From positions 1 through 44,711 of IMG/VR virus record IMGVR_UViG_3300021960_000149: a stretch of 44,711 nt of DNA; one strand, written 5' to 3'. The stretch is from a virus. Positions 31,894 to 39,993 of the stretch are shown here, one piece after another (within the stretch, counting starts at the first letter, position 1; each line of letters opens with the position of its first letter). The notes beneath the pieces were generated by a model. The model was not told the origin of the DNA. It worked only from the letters and a program-made list of their open reading frames with translations, and did not search any database. A program made the translations under genes and the position numbers.

Positions 31894-33912
31894 TTACGTG
31901 CCCGAGAGATTGGTTAATAACATTGTCTTCATTAGATTATTTAACACTGCAGATTGGGGGGTAGAAGGCATGACCACTGTTTGTGATCCACCAGAACCAC
32001 TGGATATAACGACAGGCGCTTGTTGACCCTGACTAATAGGCATTAAAACAACACTTTGTTGTACTGTTGCGTATGAAGGATATTGTTGTACCTGTTGTGG
32101 TTTAGTCGCTTGTTGTGGAACTGATTGTATTTGAGATTGTGGCGTTACTTGTTGTTGGGCAGATATAATATCGGGAAGATTTCTTGCATATTGAACTGCA
32201 GCAGATGTTTGACTTCCAACAACCCTTCTTCCTTGAAGCTCACTACCAGCGATTCTTACTGCATTACTGTCCCCAACAAATTCTGCACCTTTGTATTTTT
32301 CTCTGATTGCCTTTGCACTATCCATCGTCAAGTGAAGTGGATCAGATGAACTATACATACCCTTCTCTACCTGAGCACCACCCATCTTTGCAGCCTCAAC
32401 CGAAGCTTTATGTGCAACAGCATATGCAGATTCATTTGGTGGAACAATAATTGGAGTATATCCTTTCCTCCTTAGATCATTGATAATTTGTAAAGTGTCT
32501 TGTTTTACTTTTTCTGGATCATTTGAAGTGTTGGTTCCCGTTGCAACAACTGCATATTTACCTCCAGTTTGACCCATTACCCCTGTTTGGGAAGTTACTT
32601 TTGGTTTTACTTGAACATTTCCACCGAATCTGAAATACTTATCATCATTATTTCCCGCTGAGGGATCTACTGAACCAGATCCTGCAGGTGCATATTCATA
32701 GTGTAGGTGTGGTCCTGTTGAATTGCCAGATCCGTATGCACCCTCTGCTCCTCCACTGTATCCTATTAAAGTTCCCGGTTCTATTTTTTGGCCTTGAGAT
32801 ACTGAAGCTCTACTTAAATGTAAATATCTTGTATGCGATCCATCTGTGTGGTCAATATAAACAGATAAATTGCCACCACTGTCCAATCCACTAAAAGCAA
32901 CTGTTCCTGGTTGAATAACACTAATCGGAGTTCCTACATTTACCGGATAATCTATTCCATAATGTTTTCTTCCCCAACGGTTACCATATGGTGAACCTCT
33001 TTTTGAACTTGGGAGTGAGCCACCAGATACCGAGTAGTCTCCAGTTTCTCCAGTTTGTTGATTGTTATTTACCAACTCTGGGGTTTCTGGTTCTAAAGGT
33101 TGCTCATCAGATTCTTCATCAGCATCAGTACCTTCATAATCCCCCGTAGTTGGTCCCAACAATCCCCTAGCAGTTATTTGTTCGAACCTATAAACCACTG
33201 AATCAAACTTTGACATTACATCGGATATCGTTACTTGAGTTGCAATTGCTGCCTGTTGTTTTTGTTTTACTTCCTGTTCTTTTAATTTTCTTTCCGTCTT
33301 TTCTTTTGCAATTCCTTCACCGGTTTCATATGCACGATCTCCAACCCAACCACCAGCCATGCCTCCAAGGGCACTACCTACCATAAAACCTACCCCAGGG
33401 ATGGGAATGAGTGCCTGACCTATTGCTCCACCAAGCAAACTTCCAGCAAGTGCTCCTCCAGCACCTGCAGCTGCTTTACCTACAGACTCTCCTTCCGCAA
33501 GACCAGTTGCAAAGTCCAATCCCGCAAAAACAGCATTAGCAATTCCCAAAGCTCTGATGCCACCAAATCTTACTTTAGCTCCTTTAGGTATTGGTTTTCC
33601 TGCAGGAGTATTTGGTTTTACTTTCCTATTTCCACCAAAAAAGTCCCCAACAAAGGATGCAGCATCAAGAGCACCACTTGCTAAACCACTCAGTAAATTT
33701 CCACTTCTACCAAAAGACGCATTTACATTAGCGGATAAAGCTTTTTTAAGTTTTTTCTCATTAAACTTAATGGATTCCAAACCTTTTGTTTGGACTTCCA
33801 TAAATCTCAAAAAATTAGCAAAAGAATTTTTACCTCGATTCAGTCCAGATTTGGAACGATTGAGTTTTACTATATTATTTGCTGAACTTAGTAGGGAAGA
33901 TGATATTTGCAT
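31894..33912 (-). CDS. Hub-associated M23 peptidase with SGNH-like C-terminal region
   Basis: This is a 672-aa protein. An N-terminal charged helix is followed by a glycine/alanine-rich hydrophobic stretch (about 130-195). The M23 (LytM) domain has HYGIDYPVNVGTP (near 317), TRYLHLS and GPHLHYEY (near 400), which give the zinc ligands of a D,D-endopeptidase that cuts peptidoglycan cross-links. Downstream lie GTNTSNDP (near 457), DPLH (near 522) and GDSN (near 545), the catalytic blocks of SGNH hydrolases but in the order III, V, I. The end is Gln-rich. It overlaps the GH104-like gene by one base. It probably opens the wall at injection. Confidence 0.75.
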   Translation of the reverse strand: MQISSSLLSSANNIVKLNRSKSGLNRGKNSFANFLRFMEVQTKGLESIKFNEKKLKKALSANVNASFGRSGNLLSGLASGALDAASFVGDFFGGNRKVKPNTPAGKPIPKGAKVRFGGIRALGIANAVFAGLDFATGLAEGESVGKAAAGAGGALAGSLLGGAIGQALIPIPGVGFMVGSALGGMAGGWVGDRAYETGEGIAKEKTERKLKEQEVKQKQQAAIATQVTISDVMSKFDSVVYRFEQITARGLLGPTTGDYEGTDADEESDEQPLEPETPELVNNNQQTGETGDYSVSGGSLPSSKRGSPYGNRWGRKHYGIDYPVNVGTPISVIQPGTVAFSGLDSGGNLSVYIDHTDGSHTRYLHLSRASVSQGQKIEPGTLIGYSGGAEGAYGSGNSTGPHLHYEYAPAGSGSVDPSAGNNDDKYFRFGGNVQVKPKVTSQTGVMGQTGGKYAVVATGTNTSNDPEKVKQDTLQIINDLRRKGYTPIIVPPNESAYAVAHKASVEAAKMGGAQVEKGMYSSSDPLHLTMDSAKAIREKYKGAEFVGDSNAVRIAGSELQGRRVVGSQTSAAVQYARNLPDIISAQQQVTPQSQIQSVPQQATKPQQVQQYPSYATVQQSVVLMPISQGQQAPVVISSGSGGSQTVVMPSTPQSAVLNNLMKTMLLTNLSGT

Positions 33913-35672
33913 TATCCGTCAACAATGTTATATACAATTCTTGAGTATAATGTAAGGAAATTATCTGCATTTCCAGAAGGCAAGAATGGTAGAGGTTGTT
34001 TACTACCTCCACCTCCACCTGCAACAACTGGTTGTTGTGATCCTTGTTGTCCTCCAATAGGAACAACGGTCACCTGAGGAGCACTGGAGACTGGGATTAC
34101 TGGTTGTGATACTTGTTGTGCAACTTGTTGTTGAGTTTGTTGTTGAGTTGATGCAGGTGTTATCCCTGGTTGTTGTACCGCAGCAGCTTGAGCAGTTGCT
34201 TGAGGAGTAGTGGGTGAACCTTGGGCTTTAACCAAATATTGATCATATCGTTTCTTAGCCTCGGCATAAGATATTTTTCTCATCCCTTCCCACGCCGGCA
34301 TACTCCCAGCTATTCTATAATTTTTTTCATCAAGTGGTTTATTGGGATCTCCACCAAGAGCCACTTGGTGAGCTAATGCAATTTTATCTTGATTTTCTGG
34401 ACTATACAAGTCTGTTGGTTTAAGACCTGCAGCAGCCATTACACTCTTCATTGTATCTGGGTGGAATTGATATCTACCAGCAGCATTTGAAGAAAATCCA
34501 CCATAACTAATTTTTCTTCCACCAAATCTTTGTGGCAAAACTCCATATGTTCCAGCTTTAGGAGCACTGTATGCCATATCATATACTTCTTGGAAAGTCA
34601 TCTTTGTAAGTTCTGGAACTTCTTCACCTCCGACGACTGTATTATATGAACCAGCTTCTGTTGATCCCACTGTCGCTAAGAATGCTTTTGCTTCTGGAGT
34701 ATCCGCACTAATTTGAGATGGATCTACAGTCCGCCCAGGTCCGGCGCCTGGTGCAGACGAAGGCGATGTAGATGGTTTTGCAGCAGTTGAAGATCCAGAA
34801 GATGAACTTGATTGTTTTTGTTCGGGTTTTGTGTTAGCTAAAGAATTTATAGCCCTAGAAAATCTGTCAAGAATTTCATTAAACTTATCTAACATTGGGC
34901 CAGACAATCCACCACCAGTTTCTGTTGGAACCGCTTCAACATCTTGACCAACTTTTGCAAGAGCACTTGTAGCAAGAGCCGCTCCACCTCCAGCTAGAGC
35001 AGCACCACCCAACATCATACCAGGGCGTCTTCTCATTGCTCTCATTAATCCGCCTGGAGCACTCTTTTTTAGTCCCCCACCAGGTACTCTAACATCTAAA
35101 TTTAATCCACTTCCACCAGCACTCGCAGTTGGTAAGGTAGATAATTGATCTACGATTCTAATTATTGTTCTTCTTATTTTTGTTGCAACATCAAATGTTT
35201 CTGCAAAAACTTTTTGCAGACTTTCCAAATTATTAGCTAAATTCTTTACGTTATTTGGATTAGCAAAGAATCTAATATAGTCAATCGCATTTCTATATAA
35301 TCCCAGGAAATTCGATAGAATTTTACTGGGATTTGCAGAATCTATTTTATCAACTTTCTCTCTAAATCTTTTACCTAAATCTCCTAATCTTTCAGTTACA
35401 AATTGATTTACGTTCTGATTAATAGATTGGATTCTATTCTCTACATTTGTAAGAATATTTGATGATAATGTCTTGATTATTGATCCCAAGTCTGGTGCCT
35501 GAGGAGCAACCGCTGCTGCACCTCTCTGAAAACCTACGATTTTATTAGCAGCACTTGCAACAACTGTAGAACCAAGTGGAGCCCCTCCAGAAATAAAATT
35601 CTGTACTTTTTGTGGTGTAACTCTTCTCTCTGGAGCTATAACTCCAGGATTAAGCGGGGAACTAATTGCCAC
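33912..35672 (-). CDS. Hub-associated GH104-like muralytic protein
   Basis: This is a 586-aa protein. Residues about 330-480 match the lambda R / GH104 lytic transglycosylase layout: KAFLATVGSTEAGSYNTV (candidate catalytic Glu in the STEAG stretch), NAAGRYQFHPDTMKSVM and LYSPENQDKIALAH. The N-terminal 200 residues are helical and probably anchor it in the baseplate. Pro/Ala/Gln linkers flank the enzyme. It overlaps the gp51-like gene by 11 bases and the M23 gene by one. It probably cleaves glycan strands during entry, as gp5 lysozyme does in T4. Confidence 0.75.
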   Translation of the reverse strand: MAISSPLNPGVIAPERRVTPQKVQNFISGGAPLGSTVVASAANKIVGFQRGAAAVAPQAPDLGSIIKTLSSNILTNVENRIQSINQNVNQFVTERLGDLGKRFREKVDKIDSANPSKILSNFLGLYRNAIDYIRFFANPNNVKNLANNLESLQKVFAETFDVATKIRRTIIRIVDQLSTLPTASAGGSGLNLDVRVPGGGLKKSAPGGLMRAMRRRPGMMLGGAALAGGGAALATSALAKVGQDVEAVPTETGGGLSGPMLDKFNEILDRFSRAINSLANTKPEQKQSSSSSGSSTAAKPSTSPSSAPGAGPGRTVDPSQISADTPEAKAFLATVGSTEAGSYNTVVGGEEVPELTKMTFQEVYDMAYSAPKAGTYGVLPQRFGGRKISYGGFSSNAAGRYQFHPDTMKSVMAAAGLKPTDLYSPENQDKIALAHQVALGGDPNKPLDEKNYRIAGSMPAWEGMRKISYAEAKKRYDQYLVKAQGSPTTPQATAQAAAVQQPGITPASTQQQTQQQVAQQVSQPVIPVSSAPQVTVVPIGGQQGSQQPVVAGGGGGSKQPLPFLPSGNADNFLTLYSRIVYNIVDG

Positions 35673-35847
35673 GATTTGCTGCCTGTTGTGCCTTTAGATT
35701 TTCTTCTTCAATATGTTGTCTCAATAGGGCAAGATAGATATCTCTTTCCCAAGGCATCAAATTTTCAATCTCAGTCAATGAGTATTTATGGAACTGCATG
35801 AGAGCGAAGTTAATACGATAATATGACTCAAGATCAATATGAGCCAT
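35662..35847 (-). CDS. gp51: Small baseplate hub assembly protein, gp51-like
   Basis: This 61-aa protein has MPWERDIYLALLRQHIEEEN, a motif I associate with the short gp51 or gp28-type hub assembly proteins that follow gp26 in cyanophages. The start is ATG 35847 (MAHIDLESYYRINF), two bases after the gp26 stop. A TTG two codons earlier would overlap that stop. T4 gp51 is much longer (249 aa), so equivalence is tentative. Confidence 0.55.
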   Translation of the reverse strand: MAHIDLESYYRINFALMQFHKYSLTEIENLMPWERDIYLALLRQHIEEENLKAQQAANRGN

Positions 35848-35849
35848 GA

Positions 35850-36581
35850 TCAACCGAAAAAACTTGTTAGACCCTCCAACGTTACTGTATTCTCTGCTTT
35901 TGTCTTTGGATTTGTAACACTAAATGTATGAGAAAGTTTAGGCATAGTTTCAAAGAACCCTTCAATCTTTTTAAATTGTTCTGAGTTCATACTTTCGATA
36001 AACTCAATCAACTCTTTCTTTGTGCAATCTGAAGCTGCCCATGCCTCTTCACCAGAAAAAATTGAATCAATACATGAAGAGATGATATCAAAAGATCTTT
36101 CGATGGTTGAAACAGATTCTCCACCAGTAGTAAAATCAAAATTGTTTTTAATGAATTGATCCAGAGAAGGATATTTCATTTTAACTACAATGTTATCATC
36201 AATTCTAATTTCCGTAGTGTGTTCTGGATCTTTCTGTACTTTTACTTCATCAACAAAAATTTTTACTGGAACTTGAGTTTCCCCATCATCGGAACAAGTT
36301 ACTACAAGATCAATAGCTTCACCTACAGATTTTCCACGAACATTAAGGAAGATATATTCAATATCAAATGATGGAAGATCTTCAATCTTCACTCCTCTTG
36401 TTTGAATACAATCTTTTAAAACAGACTTGATTGCAAGTGTAATCTGTTTAACATCTTGGCTTTCGAGAGCAAGGATTAGAACTTTCTCTTCTTTTACTAA
36501 AAATGGTCTATATTTTATTGGTTTTCCAGTAGAAGGCAACTCAAGTTCATAAGTTGGCGTAGAAATCTTTGGTAATGGCAT
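35850..36581 (-). CDS. gp26: Baseplate hub subunit gp26
   Basis: This 243-aa protein begins MPLPKISTPTYELELPSTGK and has IKYRPFLVKEEKVLILALES and DLPSFDIEYIFLNVRGKSVG, which are characteristic of the T4 gp26 baseplate protein family (T4 gp26 is 208 aa). It is used in building the hub and closing its central end. It is first in the hub operon after gp54 and stands behind a late promoter at 36607-36614. Confidence 0.85.
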   Translation of the reverse strand: MPLPKISTPTYELELPSTGKPIKYRPFLVKEEKVLILALESQDVKQITLAIKSVLKDCIQTRGVKIEDLPSFDIEYIFLNVRGKSVGEAIDLVVTCSDDGETQVPVKIFVDEVKVQKDPEHTTEIRIDDNIVVKMKYPSLDQFIKNNFDFTTGGESVSTIERSFDIISSCIDSIFSGEEAWAASDCTKKELIEFIESMNSEQFKKIEGFFETMPKLSHTFSVTNPKTKAENTVTLEGLTSFFG

Positions 36582-36606
36582 TTAAAATAACGAGATCAGT
36601 TAAATT

Positions 36607-36614
36607 TATTTATT
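36607..36614 (-). promoter_or_regulatory. T4-type late promoter AATAAATA
   Basis: AATAAATA on the minus strand overlaps the gp54 stop codon, 25 bases before the gp26 start, and can drive the hub operon on its own. Confidence 0.5.
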
Positions 36615-37512
36615 GAGGATTTGAAGAGGTATTACTACTCCTCAAGTTTTGAGCAACATCTTGTTGTGCGATTTGTTGACCTTCTGCAATAGTTGGGGCA
36701 TCATCCTTTCCACTAACCCTAGTTCCTGCATGTCTTTGTACAACATATCTGTCATAAGAAAATGTAACGGATGTTTTTGTCACAGTACTTCCTTCATAAG
36801 AAACTGGCAATGCAGTCAATTGTGTTGGGAAAGCATTGATAAATCTATACGTCAACATTGCAGGAGTTTCTGAAAAAGCTCTATCTGGTAGAGAATTATC
36901 TACTAAAATATTTCTTTCAAATTTGGTTACGGACAAATCTCTCTTATATGATTCCGGGTATTTTACTCTATAGTAATTATTTTCAGTTAATGCAGATCTT
37001 CTTGATGTACTTCCTGAATCCAATGGTTCATATTGAACCCCATTAGTACTATCATAAAGAGGATTCATAAAGTTTAACCACTCTTCAAACATGCGTATGA
37101 TTCCATAATCAGAATCGACATAAAATTCTAGTGTTAAATCGGGAAACTGTCTGATAACAGCAAATTTTTCAGAAATTCCCTGTCTACTCCCAGATTCTTC
37201 AACTGTTGAGAATGATGACCCTGGAAGAGTTGCACTGTGACACATGAATTCATACTTTAAATTATTAATAGAATCGTTAAATATTCCACAATTTATCAAC
37301 CATCTATTTACGTCATCAAATCCAATATCTGTAGTACCAAAAAATAGAGAAACCTTAAATTGGCTTGTTTGAGACAATTGACCAAAAAGATCTTGAACAC
37401 TGGGTAGTGAAGATCTGAAGTCATTAGTTTGTCTGGGTTGTGTCATCCTAAGGTAAATAGGATCAACCCTATATGGATTTGATGGATAATCCGGTCTAAA
37501 TGCCTCAGGCAT
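36610..37512 (-). CDS. gp54: Baseplate tail tube initiator gp54
   Basis: This 300-aa protein has FKVSLFFG, LKYEFMCHSATLPGSSFSTV, EKFAVIRQFPDLTLEFYVDS and RMFEEWLNFMNPLYD, the tube-fold core shared by gp54 and gp19. The size is close to T4 gp54 (320 aa). The true start is ATG 37512 (MPEAFRPDYPSNPY). A longer frame runs back across the divergent gp4 gene and is not coding. gp54 with gp48 starts polymerisation of the tail tube. Confidence 0.85.
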   Translation of the reverse strand: MPEAFRPDYPSNPYRVDPIYLRMTQPRQTNDFRSSLPSVQDLFGQLSQTSQFKVSLFFGTTDIGFDDVNRWLINCGIFNDSINNLKYEFMCHSATLPGSSFSTVEESGSRQGISEKFAVIRQFPDLTLEFYVDSDYGIIRMFEEWLNFMNPLYDSTNGVQYEPLDSGSTSRRSALTENNYYRVKYPESYKRDLSVTKFERNILVDNSLPDRAFSETPAMLTYRFINAFPTQLTALPVSYEGSTVTKTSVTFSYDRYVVQRHAGTRVSGKDDAPTIAEGQQIAQQDVAQNLRSSNTSSNPQ

Positions 37513-37513
37513 T

Positions 37514-37521
37514 GATAAATA
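37514..37521 (+). promoter_or_regulatory. T4-type late promoter GATAAATA
   Basis: GATAAATA lies in the 27-base gap between divergent gp54 and gp4, 18 bases before the gp4 ATG. It is the likely source of the gp4-gp53 transcript. Confidence 0.55.
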
Positions 37522-37539
37522 TTTCTTAAGGTCTATACT

Positions 37540-37983
37540 ATGTATATGAGTTATAAGGGTAAATTCCGTCCAGAAAACCCTAAAAAATATAAGGGTGATC
37601 CTACAAATATCGTCTATCGTTCTTTGTGGGAAAGAAAGTTTATGCGTTATTGTGACTTGAACGAAAATGTAAACCAATGGCAGTCCGAAGAATTTTGGAT
37701 TCCCTATCGTTCACCTCTTGATGGTAAAGTTCACAGATACTTTCCAGATTTCTTTGTAAGGTATAAAGATAAAAATGGAAATACACGAACAGTCGTGATA
37801 GAAATTAAACCGAAAAAAGAAGTAGAGATGCCAGAACAGAATCCTAAAAGAAGGACTAAGGCCTGGGCATATAAGGTTCAGATGTGGGTTAAGAATCAAG
37901 CAAAGTGGGAAGCAGCAAAAGAATACTGTGCAGATCGTAACTATGAGTTCCGAATCATGACAGAAGAGGATCTTGGTATATGA
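37540..37983 (+). CDS. gp4: Head completion protein gp4
   Basis: This 147-aa protein (T4 gp4, 150 aa) has YRSLWERKFMRYCDLNENVN, YRYFPDFF-type RYFPDFFVRYKD and VVIEIKPKKE. The E-x(n)-PDF...EIK pattern is the nuclease-like core seen in TnsA and in gp4. It finishes filled heads before tail joining. AAGG at 37528-37531 favours ATG 37540 over ATG 37546. Its stop overlaps the next start. Confidence 0.9.
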   Translation: MYMSYKGKFRPENPKKYKGDPTNIVYRSLWERKFMRYCDLNENVNQWQSEEFWIPYRSPLDGKVHRYFPDFFVRYKDKNGNTRTVVIEIKPKKEVEMPEQNPKRRTKAWAYKVQMWVKNQAKWEAAKEYCADRNYEFRIMTEEDLGI

Positions 37984-38507
37984 GTTTCGACGGCATATTC
38001 CAACCTGGAGAAGGTTTTGGATACGATCTAATCAAACAAACTAAAGGAAAAAATGTAAAGAGTGACTGGTACACGGGTCAACTTAGGCAGTACCTTGGTG
38101 AACTTGAACAATTTGACGTTAACGAAATTGATACTGGCGGCATAGAAGTTGGTAGGTTATATCTCTTCATTTATGGGGCATCTACTCCTGGACTAAAGTT
38201 TTATGATACTCAACCTTTGGCTTACATTACAGAAGTAAACTTTAATGCAGGATACTTTATAGGAACGAATTTACACTATTTGAATAGAAAATATCGTGAA
38301 GGAGTTGCAAAAGGTCTAATAAATAATCACAGCACCATAGGTATACCTCGAAATACTATTCATCGTTATTCTTTTTCTGGAGTTAGTGGGGGATTTTTAA
38401 GAGTTCCAGAAAAAGATTGGCCTTCCGTTGCACTATTGCCCACTGAAAAATTTGTTGATAACAGAGGACAACCTTTCCCGAATCACAAAGCCTGGAGTAA
38501 ACCGTAA
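37980..38507 (+). CDS. Conserved T4-like structural-region protein (175 aa)
   Basis: LYLFIYGASTPGLKFYDTQP, LAYITEVNFNAGYFIGTNLH and YLNRKYREGV form a pattern I know from proteins in the tail-gene cluster of T4-like and marine phages, but I cannot name it with confidence. gp2 (DNA end protector) has been used for genes in this place. It overlaps gp4 by four bases and its stop abuts the GTG of gp48, so the four genes form one transcript. Confidence 0.65.
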   Translation: MSFDGIFQPGEGFGYDLIKQTKGKNVKSDWYTGQLRQYLGELEQFDVNEIDTGGIEVGRLYLFIYGASTPGLKFYDTQPLAYITEVNFNAGYFIGTNLHYLNRKYREGVAKGLINNHSTIGIPRNTIHRYSFSGVSGGFLRVPEKDWPSVALLPTEKFVDNRGQPFPNHKAWSKP

Positions 38508-39992
38508 GTGGCATATCAAACCGTACAACGAACATTCTTTGAATATAATGGGGTTAACTATGATCTTCAGTATGACTCCACAAATGGTAACGTTCAATTA
38601 ATTCAACAAGGTAGTCCATCAGGAACTGCGCCAATTTATTATGACGGTGGATTTACGACATCGGGAGTTGGATTAAATATACCGACAAGTACACAAAACG
38701 TTTTACATGAAGATATAAAAGATAAAATACAAGCGGCTTTCACTTCCGGAGGAGGAAGAGCAAATAATCTTGTTCTTGCTCAATGGGTGCAACAAAATAA
38801 TCCACCAGGAATAAATGTTCCCGTTCCCGCTCAAAATCCTACTAGTGGTCAGAATACTGGAACGGGTATTGGAGGTCTTCTCAATACTGCATTAAGGCCT
38901 GGTTCATCAATACAAGGAGTGGCAGTAAACAATGATATTTGGAATTCTGCAAATGCGTTGAGATTGTTCCAACCAAGTAAAACCAAACCAACTTTTAAAT
39001 ATCCGTTAGATCTTGCTGTTAATAAACAAGATACCATGGTCATAACCGCTCATAGATATGTGCCAGTCAATGCTGATTTATTGACTCAGGATAACTTTGG
39101 ATCAATTCTTAGAGAAGGTTTACTGAGAGGAAGAGATAGTCTTGAAGAGATTATTGGAATGGTAACTTTTCCTATGCCTATGGGCATTATGGAACAGAAG
39201 AGTATCAATTGGGGACAGGGTGAAGGTATAAATCCAATAAATGCAGCGGTAGGTAGTAAGTTTGCTAATAATAGTATGGCTGCAATGGGCGGTGCCCTTG
39301 CTGGGGGAACTGTGGGAACTCTATTAAAACAGGTATTGGGTATAGGTCCTGGAGCCATGGGTGGGGCTAAAGCGGGAGCTCAGGGACAACTACTAATGGA
39401 AGGACTTACTGCAACTTCGGGTTCTACTGCTGGTCAAGCATTAATTGGTTCTGCATTGGTAGATAGAATTACTAATATGCTTGGTTATGGAATTTCAGCC
39501 GAGACTATTTTGGCCAGAGGTGCTGGGGTAGTAAGTAATGATAACATGGAGTTGTTGTTCAATGGCCCCCAACTCAGAAATTTTCAATGTGCTTTCAGAC
39601 TTACCGCAAGAAGTAGAGAAGAGGCTAAAGAAATTAGAACTATCATTCGTTTCTTTAAACAAGTCTCCTCTCCCAAAAAAATTAGTGGAGTTGCTGGAAA
39701 TAGATCACTATTTCTAGGCACCCCAGATGTCTTTAAAATTAAATTCTTGACTTCTGGTGGAAAAGAAATAGAGGGTGTTGCAAGATTTAAAACTTGTGCA
39801 TTAACTTCTGTGCAAACAGATTATACTCCGGATAGATATTGGGTGGCTTTTGATGATGGTCAACCAGTTTCTACCACATTAGCTCTAACGTTCCAGGAAC
39901 TAGAACCAATTTACGAAAATGATTATCAGGAAAGTATTTTGGATTCTAGGACGGATTTAAGACCAGTAGGCGATACTTCAGTAGGTTACTAA
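38508..39992 (+). CDS. gp48: Baseplate tail tube cap gp48, GTG start
   Basis: This is a 494-aa protein (T4 gp48, 364 aa). The C-terminal half carries MELLFNGPQLRNFQCAFRLT, EIRTIIRFFKQ, VFKIKFLTSGG and the tail LALTFQELEPIYENDYQES, the tube-like core of gp48. The longer N-terminus includes a Gly/Ala-rich hydrophobic stretch (about residues 255-310). The start is GTG directly after the preceding TAA. gp48 caps the hub so that gp54 and the tube can attach. Confidence 0.8.
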   Translation: MAYQTVQRTFFEYNGVNYDLQYDSTNGNVQLIQQGSPSGTAPIYYDGGFTTSGVGLNIPTSTQNVLHEDIKDKIQAAFTSGGGRANNLVLAQWVQQNNPPGINVPVPAQNPTSGQNTGTGIGGLLNTALRPGSSIQGVAVNNDIWNSANALRLFQPSKTKPTFKYPLDLAVNKQDTMVITAHRYVPVNADLLTQDNFGSILREGLLRGRDSLEEIIGMVTFPMPMGIMEQKSINWGQGEGINPINAAVGSKFANNSMAAMGGALAGGTVGTLLKQVLGIGPGAMGGAKAGAQGQLLMEGLTATSGSTAGQALIGSALVDRITNMLGYGISAETILARGAGVVSNDNMELLFNGPQLRNFQCAFRLTARSREEAKEIRTIIRFFKQVSSPKKISGVAGNRSLFLGTPDVFKIKFLTSGGKEIEGVARFKTCALTSVQTDYTPDRYWVAFDDGQPVSTTLALTFQELEPIYENDYQESILDSRTDLRPVGDTSVGY

Positions 39993-39993
39993 T

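Noticed and set aside
36610-37677. gp54 frame extended upstream to 37677
   Set aside because: The extra 55 codons lie on the reverse of gp4 and have no gp54 character; ATG 37512 is the sensible start.
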